Below are positions 57,501 through 64,000 of a stretch of DNA of 64,000 nt, in pieces; position 1 is the stretch's first letter; each line of letters starts with the position of its first letter. Made by a program: the position numbers and the translations under genes. The stretch comes from Gautieria morchelliformis (Eukaryota; Basidiomycota; Agaricomycetes; Gomphales; Gomphaceae): NCBI GenBank assembly GCA_015179125.1, contig WHVA01000195.1, positions 1 to 64,000 on the forward strand, in the 5' to 3' direction. The notes below the pieces were generated by a model that worked only from the letters and a program-made list of their open reading frames with translations, was not told where the DNA came from and searched no databases.

Positions 57501-58337
57501 GCGCATTGTCTTCCAGGAACTCCCACACCCAGATGCGCAAGGAACGTGCAAGCCCTTTCCCCTTTCCAGCACCAGTTCAGCCAGAAGCGAAGCTTCTTGC
57601 CAGCCAGCACCACTGGGTGCCATGTAATGCCGCAAGAATGCAAGCATCACGGTGATCCGGCCTCGAAAGACCATATCAAGCTGCTTATCTGCTGCTCTTA
57701 TTGCCAACAGGTGGATTGCATCTTTGAGGATCTTCGACTTTGCTTTTGGAGGTGTCCAGTGGTGTTTCATGTTCACAGGTGCATTCTCCGTTCCTTCCTC
57801 CCCAGGTTCACCTTCTTCTTCCATAATTTCACTTTCGTCCTCTTCTGCTTCCTCCACCTCTTGTGCTGTCCCCTCCTCTGCTGCCATCAGCTCTGGCTCC
57901 AGCTCCTCCTCCTCCTCCTCCTCCTCCTCCTCCTCCTCCTCTGCCACTAATGGTATTTCCACTGGCTCCAGCTCCTCTGACACAGTTGCATCTGACTCCT
58001 CATTCACAGTAAGCTTTTTTTGCGTCTTTTGCCACTGTCTGATGTCAGAGTACCCAGCTTTGTGCAACTTCTGTGTGGCCTCTCGGATCCTCTGGGTGTG
58101 GCCTCACTTTGTGCGAGCCTTGGGGTTCACCTTGCTGTAGCGAGTTGGCCGGGTTTTGGACCTGCAAGCTGAAATGAAGCTGTTCATGGCAGTTTGCAAC
58201 TGGTGTGAGAATTCAAGGAGTTCTGCCTCATCTCTAATTTCGATTTGTTCAGGGAATGATTCCACTGATGTAGAGAATGCAGAGGAACAGTTACTGTGCA
58301 AGTAACTGGTGGAGCGACGAAGCTGATCTGAGTCCAA
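54540..58337 (-). pseudogene. DDE transposase of the mariner-like element
   Basis: Read on the minus strand from about 58337. Blocks in order: a Ser/Thr N-terminus and HKAGYSDIRQWQKTQ (58050); an acidic Glu-rich run from a GAG/GAA microsatellite (57900-57940); a helix-turn-helix-like part; a conserved GMYIDGHQCEDVVEY block (57230); WTHDESTFYANDLC with the first catalytic Asp (57090); RGFKEEANLHAECKGFKC with CCC (56470); and [12 protein letters not shown] (56320). The C-terminal block GLDGEKAAWVNKKYRGH lies at 54570-54650, beyond about 1.5 kb of unrelated sequence. In-frame TGA stops near 58106 and 57167 are at expected Arg codons, so the transposase is dead. Confidence 0.75.
54665..56185. other. 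Unexplained 1.5-kb segment inside the transposase
   Basis: Interrupts the transposase between TLLQIRR (56190) and the C-terminal block at 54650. 55210-55300 has repeated GGCTGTGTAAGG and GGCTGTGCAAGG words. 55440-55660 contains TATAAAAGGAGG with CT-rich downstream sequence, like the promoter and leader of an LTR. GTAAGA and CACAG at its coding-strand ends resemble splice sites, but phase does not fit a simple intron. No target duplication or ends that I can define. Confidence 0.35.
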
Positions 58338-58926
58338 GTCTGAGTTAACACTCGCGGCAGATGCATGATTCTCAGCTTCTAGGGTCTCTGAACAACCTGC
58401 AGGGTCAAAGTAACACCATCTGATTCATAAAGTTCGCTCTGAAAGCTCTAGATAAGCACCGGTGAGCTTTTCTCATGTTCAGTTGCAAAATACTGAAATA
58501 TTCACATTTCTGGCCCATTTTCCGAGATTTTGCAACCTTCTCTTCACTGAAGCCTTCATTCTAGGCATGTTAATGATTATAACGATGTAAAACAGCTTCA
58601 GGGGTGTCCTGGAGTGTGCTAGGGCGCCCTCACAAGCTGGTCCTCACGCGGTTTCAAACTCTGCCGGGTATTTCCGGTCGACCAGTTCCATGGCTCTAAA
58701 ACAACATTTAAAGACAGTTTCAAAAATAAAAAGGTTTTTTCTCTACTGTGTGACAATGGTCAGGTATTTTAGTTAAGTAAAACCACCAAGTTCTTTGTAT
58801 GTATACTAGAAAGGATTCTATGGTCACTAATTTATTAATTTGTCCAAGTGTGCAATGCAGTAGGCAGCCTACCAAGGCAGCCAGAATTGGCACTTAAGGG
58901 TAGCTGAGTTTGGATGGCCGCTATCT

Positions 58927-59471
58927 TACTGGAATGGAGAGAAGGAGGAATTGGTGGTGAAGGCAGTGGAGGAGCTGCGGAAAGGGCACTCACAGTCCGT
59001 GCCGGCAGTGGAGTGGTCAGAATGTGATGGGTTGCTCCACTTCAGGGGCAAGGTCTATGTTCCAAATGGGGCGGACCTCCGCCGCCCTATTGTGTCCCAA
59101 CACCATGACACCCAGGTCACAGGGCACACTGGCAGGTGGAAGACGCTGGAGTTAGTGGCTCGGAACTACTGGTGGCCTCAGATGTCCCGCTACATTGGGC
59201 AGTACGTGAAGACATGCGACCTTTGCCTCTGGACCAAAGCACAGCGACATCTGCCCGTCGGAGAGCTGGTTCCACTCCGGGTTCTGGAATCCTGCTGGGA
59301 CACCATCAGTGTCAACTTCATTGTTGAACTCCCAGAGTCTCACGGCTACAACACAATCATGAATGTTGTAGACTTGGTAAGCAAGGTGTCCCACTTCATT
59401 CCGATGCACATGACGATCATGGCCCTTGGAGCAGCCAGCCTATTCATTCCACATGTCTGGAAGCTGCATGG
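58927..59471 (+). pseudogene. Family B integrase, first part
   Basis: HHCC zinc-binding domain (RPIVSQHHDTQVTGHTGRWK to YVKTCDLCLW) and the core start with DTISVNFIVELPESHGYN (first catalytic Asp) up to FIPHVWKLHG. The MITE at 59472 interrupts next. No in-frame stop occurs in this stretch. Confidence 0.85.
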
Positions 59472-60043
59472 CACTGGAGACATGGCAAAATTTCCTGACT
59501 TTGGAAATCTACTGGAAATCCTGAGGATATTCCACATTTCTGCAAAATTTCCCAGTTTAGGAAATTGGATGAAAATTTAATGTTTTGTTAGAGTTTTTGG
59601 CTGCAGGAAATCCTTCAAAAATTGTAAAATTATCACCTCAAAATCTTCAAGAAATGTTCAGGAAACATTGAATTTCATCTTCCATAAAACTAAATGTTTA
59701 ATAAAAATTCCCCAGTTAGGAAATTCTATAGAAACACTGATTTCTATAAGGTTTCCTTGTCAAATATTCAGGAAATCAACATTTTCATATAATTTCCTAA
59801 CTAGGGAGATTTTATTACATAATTAGTTTCATGGAAGAGGAAATTCAATGTTTCCTGAACATTTCTTGAAGATTTTGAGGTGATAATTTTACAATTTTTG
59901 AAGGATTTTCTGAAGTCAAAAAACTCTGACAGCAATAAATTTTCATCCAATTTCCTGAACTGGGAAATTCTGCAGAAATGTGGAATATCCTCAGGATTTC
60001 CAGTAGATTTCCAAAGTCAGGAAATTTTGCTATGTCTCCAGTG
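59472..60043. mobile_element. 572-bp foldback MITE with CACTG ends
   Basis: Long inverted arms: the left starts CACTGGAGACATGGCAAAAT and the right ends with its near-complement ATGTCTCCAGTG. Arms of more than 100 bases are rich in AAATTTCC words. Flanking 3-bp duplication TGG at 59469-59471 and 60044-60046. Excision restores the integrase frame (WKLHGLPKQVISDRG). The CACTG ends and 3-bp target duplication fit the CACTA/EnSpm group. Confidence 0.85.
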
Positions 60044-61004
60044 TGGGCTTCCAAAGCAAGTCATTTCTGACCGAGGTCCACAGTTCATCGCAGAACTGAC
60101 ATGGGAGCTTTACCTCCTGCTTGGAATAAAGCTGGCTGCCACCACAGCATACCATCCGCAGGGTGATGGACAGATGGAACGGGTCAATCAGAAGCTAGAG
60201 CAATACCTCCACCTCTTCATCAACGAGAGGCAGGATGACTGGGAGGAGCTACTCCCACGGGCGGAATTCCAATACAACAACCATGTACATTCCGCCACAC
60301 AGCAGACTCCCTTTATGCTTGACTCTGGATGACACCCACGGATGGGCTTTGAGCCATGAGAGGCAGAGTCCCAACTCAAGACAGTCAACAAGTTCCGAGA
60401 CCGCATGGACGCCACCCTTTCAGAAGCCAAGTCTGCCTTGCGAAGGCCAAAGACGACATGGCAAGGTACTACAACCAATGCCAGGTTCCTTCCCTGGAGT
60501 ACCAAGTTGGAGACAAGGTATATTTAGATGCAAGTGACATCCACACCACACGCCCTTCACAGAAGCTTGCCCACTGCTACCTTGGGCCCTTCACAGTGAT
60601 GCGGAGGGTTGGACGGAACGTGTACTGCCTCCAACTTCCGATGTCCATGTCCCGCCTCCACCCCATCTTCAATGTAGTGAAGTTGCTCCCTGCACTGGAG
60701 GATCCAATTCCACACTGGAGGGCTCATCTGCCACCTCTGCCGGAAATTGTAGATGGGGAAGAGCATTATGTGTTGGAACAAATCCTGGATAGCTGATTCG
60801 TGTGAGGATGACTCCAATTCCTTGTGAAATTGGAAGGATATGGGTATGAGGAGAATTTGTGGGTCCCAGAGCAAGATATCTCCGCTCCAGACAAACTTCG
60901 AGAGTTCTACAGGACACACCCTGGTGCCCCTCGTCAAATCTGTTCACTGGCCTTTGAATCCCTCATGTCCCATGCTTCGAGGACGCAGCATGCTAGAGGG
61001 GGGG
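60044..61004 (+). pseudogene. Family B integrase, second part, with chromodomain-like end
   Basis: Continues as LPKQVISDRGPQFIAELTWE (second catalytic Asp) and AYHPQGDGQMERVNQ (catalytic Glu), then YLDASDIHTTRPSQKLAHCY, a short SH3-like part, and KWEGYGYEENLWVPEQDI with a chromodomain-type fold signature near the end. TGA stops follow SG (60331) and FEP (60357), and two more flank the linker near 60794 and 60803, again at expected Arg codons; frames also change near 60420-60440. The end is AGAGGGGGGG at 61005-61014. Confidence 0.85.
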
Positions 61005-61017
61005 TGATGTCAGGGGA

Positions 61018-61852
61018 CACCCTGTTTTCCAGTTCTGACACCATGCCAAGTTCCAACTCCATTTCCGACTCCGCTTCTGGTGGAACTCCCACCAGTTCCA
61101 TTCGCATCGCCAATTCCACTCCACTCTCCAACTTCCACTCTCGGAACAGTGTTGGGAGTCAATCAACTCCTGTAGTGGGTGGCATCAAGGTGTTACAATC
61201 CGTTCCCAAGTCCGGTCGTGAAGCCTTGGCTTTGGCACTCACTCGGGAACCTCAGGTTTCACTCGGCTTCCTTCAGGTTTCTCTTCATACCTTCCATCAC
61301 CCCTAACTTCCTTTCCTAGTTAGTTCCCCATATGCCTGACCCTTTGTTCCCCTATAGACCTCCAGTCCATGTGTTGTAGTTTCCTCAGTCCAGATATCAA
61401 ATTAGCTTCTTGTACACTAGACCCCTCTGCTTGATATCTAAATCCGACCTTGGCTTATAGCCAAGACATTCCCAAAATTAGGACGGAACACTGAGTGGGT
61501 GCAACCCATGAGGTTGAAGCCAAGCCCTCTGCCCCGAGGCCTGAGTTTGGCCATGATAAAGCCGAACTACAGTACGACTCACAGTCTTAACACAAGGGAC
61601 GATCAAGGGTCAGGGAGGTCAAGGGGATGCAGGGTTGATGGCAAGTGCCAAGTGTTGTCCCTGGCTGCGGACTAGCGTAGTATAATACAGGCTCACTGAC
61701 ATTGGGGGTCTTAGACTTCTCTCTTCGGATTTCCCCTTGTCAGGTGAGAATCCCCTCTCTTGTATACTCTGTTCATTTATACATACTTCAGATTTCCCCT
61801 TGTCAGTTGTGTGATAGTGTGACCTCCACAGCCAGCTAGGGTTGCCCTTACA
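61018..61852 (+). repeat. 3' LTR of family B
   Basis: 835 bp, TGTCAGGGGACACC to CCCTTACA, preceded by the purine tract. The terminal parts match the two pieces of the 5' LTR; the middle (about 61040-61664) has no counterpart there. CCTAG follows at 61853. Confidence 0.85.
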
Positions 61853-61857
61853 CCTAG

Positions 61858-62870
61858 CCAATTTGAGTGCCAATCCCATGGATACATTGGTGTCATGTCC
61901 ATGAATATATACATGGTAAAATCGCAACATAATGATGACTTTTCCTCAAACCAGCCAGCTGTTTAAGCCATCTACTAAAAGATATATTACAGAAGTGAAG
62001 CTGAAAATATGGCTAGAAAGGCACAAATCACACCAGAGGATGCACATTAGTACCTCCTTGCTAAGCGGCTCCTCCCTGATCAGCAAATCATAACCTACCA
62101 CAATGTGGTGACTGTGCTGCTTCACTTTTTGGAGGCACAATCCTCCATCCCCAAAATGACCCAGGAGGGCATGAAAGTGATCTCCACCCCTACAAGCTCG
62201 ACTATATTGACTTTACCCACACACAGTGCGGTCATGTGCAGTGCAGGTGCAACACCATGGCAGTGATGATATTGTGTACTACTCATTCCATTGTGAATCG
62301 TGTAAGACGTCATGTCCAAGTCGCTCCAATTCCAACAGTTTACCCCATATGCTTACCATTTAGCCCCAATCCTGATGGTTGGGACGTGGCCTACAGTATG
62401 GTCCATGCAGATCATCACTCACATGCACACATATAACTACTGGCAGTGCCTTGGAGCTATGACCGTTCATCATGCACTGCATGCTGACTCACACAACTCA
62501 CATGCACAGCAACTGACAGCTGGTGAAGATTTGGAAGAGTCATTACATATTGGAAGTCAGTATATAACCTTCATGAACATGGAGTCATCTCTTTCCCTCT
62601 CAGCATGACCTTCTTACTCTTGCAAGTTGACCACTCGACTATCACCAAATTCTCATCTTGATCTTCAATTTCTCTTCGAGCCCTTTTTTCGGCGGGGGGG
62701 GGCGCAGGGCGTCTTCAAGGTCCTGCCAGTGATCTTCGACCACCGGGCATTTTGCAGCATGACGTAGGCCTGGACTAAAAGGATGCTATGGGAATGTCTC
62801 CAATCCTCTTCATATCACGAAGACTTCAGTTTATATTACCCAAACATTGATAGGTGATTCCCTTGTGGTG
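61858..62870. other. Unassigned stretch
   Basis: A plus-strand frame from about 62010 (MARKAQITPEDAH) continues for about 80 codons with one TAG stop (YLLAKRLLPDQQ, HNVVTVLLHFLEAQ), suggesting a decayed ORF of unknown family. The rest shows no signal. A G-rich run lies at 62693-62703. Confidence 0.35.
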
Positions 62871-62879
62871 CGTTGGATC

Positions 62880-63500
62880 TATCAACCACACTCCCCTGAA
62901 ATGTCAATGTTCCGCAATTCTGTTTTCTACAGACCTGGAGATGTTACTCCGTTCACCGGGGAGACAAGTACGTTATCATATATCCAGCAATGAGTGTCGT
63001 TGTGTGTGCTGGTAAGTTTTATACTTGCAGACACTGTCAGCTCCGAAATTTAAATGTATTTGTTCTAGCTACTGGCTATTACATCACCCAGAACCTGACC
63101 AATGCGACTCCTGGTTCAACAATATTTCAGGCCAGCGGAGCTTGGATAACGGCCTTCTTCATCCTTACCATGTCCAGGAATGTTTACTGCATGAGCAAGT
63201 CGCATATCCAGTGACGCTACAACGTCACTATGTCTGACCATTCGCCCAGGCCTGATTGTGTACTGAATTTGGACCTCAAACCGATCTGTGGCCTCCTACC
63301 ATCAGAATAGTCTCATACCAGTAATATTAGCGCTGGTAGAGAGTGCCAGATTGTATTATTCTGCACTTCTCACACTGCTCATCGCATATCTTGCAAATTC
63401 CAACAGGCAATACCCTGTTCTGGACACAGTGATGCCAGCCATCGTAAGTCATGCTTCCAAAACTTATCAGCTTTGGAAATTGACCTTCAACAACTGAATC
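62880..63500 (+). pseudogene. Multi-TM membrane protein remnant
   Basis: Segments typical of a second Agaricomycete multi-TM family: SPEMSMFRNSVFYRPGD (about 62900), NLTNATPGSTIFQASGAWIT followed by AFFILTMSRNVYC (about 63085-63190), and NSLIPVILALVESARLYYSA then LLTLLIAYLANSNRQYPVL (about 63305-63420). These fall in different frames, with stops near 63215 and 63310 that good introns do not remove. Upstream exons are not recognisable. Function unknown. Confidence 0.45.
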
Positions 63501-63609
63501 CAGACCATAGCATTTAGCTTGATTATCCTACAGATCAGCTTTGGCACCTCTGGCATTAAAGGAAGCACCAGAAAGTATTCTACCAGGGAGCATGCGAGCA
63601 TGGCCCACC

Positions 63610-64000
63610 TGTCATGACCCGTCTATTTCTTATACCCAGTAACCTCGACACTCCACTCTTATGTTCTCCCTGTTCACTCCTCACCGAATTCACCAAACGT
63701 TTATTCGCTTCCATGTCATCCGCACGTAGCAGCGCTATCCATACCCGATCAATGCCCTCTCCCTGGCTCGATGCTTCATCACGAGTCCTATCACCTCCCT
63801 GGCTAAACCCCATCGGACATTCCTCTGATCGGACGACATGGCTCATTTATTTCCTGTACCCAATGACCCCTATTATCCCTTCCCCCAGTCCTCCTCTTTG
63901 TTCACACGGCTTCGCCCTTCCCCTGGGCCACGCCTCTTCTATGATCATTCTATTCGCCCTTCGTCGCATTCACCGAACGACCATTCGCTGCTCACATCAT
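63610..64000 (+). mobile_element. Start of a TGTCATGACC-type LTR, cut by the window edge
   Basis: Begins TGTCATGACCCGTCTATTTC, matching the start of the solo LTR at 11462 (TGTCATGACCTGTCTATTTC) and continuing with related sequence (CACTC/CACCG and CCATTCGC words). The end is beyond the window, so solo or full-length cannot be decided. Confidence 0.65.

Larger units (their letters stand above)
54405..58926 (-). mobile_element. Tc1/mariner-like DNA transposon, 4,522 bp
   Basis: Inverted ends of at least 34 identical bases starting AGATAGCGGCCATCCAAACT, flanked by TA at 54403-54404 and 58927-58928. Removing the element and one TA restores the family B reading frame (WREYWNGEKE). It encodes a decayed DDE transposase on the minus strand. 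The ends begin AGATAG[AC]GG, as in the 1-kb element at 48677, so both belong to one group. An interior segment of about 1.5 kb (54665-56180) does not look like transposase. Confidence 0.9.
47862..61852 (+). mobile_element. Ty3/gypsy retrotransposon, family B, with nested insertions
   Basis: Bounded by TGTCAGGGGACACC at 47862 and CCCTTACA at 61852, with a perfect 5-bp duplication CCTAG at 47857-47861 and 61853-61857. Contents in order: 5' LTR (split), gag, protease, RT, RNase H, integrase with chromodomain-like end, purine tract (AGAGGGGGGG, 61005-61014) and 3' LTR. Four later insertions lie inside (47913-49966, 53726-54293, 54405-58926, 59472-60043), which account for about 7.7 of 14 kb. The frame carries many in-frame TGA stops, so the element is dead. 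Confidence 0.9.

Noticed and set aside
57900..57945. Long Glu run as a functional acidic domain
   Set aside because: It is encoded by a simple CTC/CTT microsatellite inside a dead transposase and is more simply a repeat expansion.
1..64000. CRISPR, bacterial operon, phage or tRNA features
   Set aside because: Spliced genes and fungal retroelements make a bacterial origin untenable; no CRISPR-like spaced repeats or tRNA genes were recognised.

Overview
This is a fungal nuclear window, almost certainly from a basidiomycete of class Agaricomycetes. The evidence is short GT-AG introns of about 38-100 bp in dense multi-exon genes, a Byr4/Bfa1-like large protein, a DUR3-type urea transporter remnant, Agaricomycete multi-TM protein remnants, and Ty3/gypsy, Tc1/mariner and CACTG-ended elements typical of repeat-rich genomes. 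A Rhizoctonia/Ceratobasidium-like origin is possible but not shown. There are no bacterial operons, tRNA or rRNA genes, or CRISPR arrays that I can see.

Layout. (1) 1-7.0 kb: pieces of one Ty3/gypsy family (family A): a leader plus interrupted LTR, a 17-bp minisatellite, a small unidentified ORF, and a rearranged copy with its 3' end on the minus strand and its gag-protease on the plus strand. (2) 9.7-12.7 kb: a decayed minus-strand gene with a SAM-like C-terminus, split by a 1,040-bp solo LTR with a perfect 5-bp target duplication. (3) 13.4-16.4 kb: CACTG-ended MITE copies, a multi-TM membrane protein remnant and a DUR3 remnant. (4) 17.2-18.7 kb: a minus-strand multi-exon gene for a putative secreted protein. 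(5) 21.1-25.7 kb: a well supported three-exon minus-strand gene for a 1,473-residue low-complexity protein. (6) 26.3-29.7 kb and 43.0-46.4 kb: two copies of a segment carrying an intact 11-exon, 712-residue half-size ABC transporter gene. (7) Between them lies a 9,063-bp full-length family A gypsy element (31338-40400, minus), inserted in the remains of a GT2-like glycosyltransferase gene. (8) 47.9-61.9 kb: a second gypsy element (family B, plus), bounded by CCTAG target duplications and carrying four nested insertions: a 2-kb insert in the 5' LTR, a 568-bp MITE, a 4.5-kb Tc1/mariner element and a 572-bp foldback MITE. (9) 62.9-63.5 kb: another multi-TM remnant, then the start of the same LTR type seen at 11.5 kb.

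The probably functional genes are the two ABC transporters, the large scaffold-like protein and possibly the secreted protein. Most of the rest is layered transposable-element debris. Two decay modes are visible: family A copies are broken mainly by frameshifts, while family B and its mariner passenger carry many in-frame TGA stops at positions where arginine (CGA) is expected, which suggests cytosine deamination or RIP-like mutation. The most notable observations are the extra ORF in the env position of family A, the duplicated ABC transporter flanked by direct repeats, and the series of nested insertions with readable target-site duplications.
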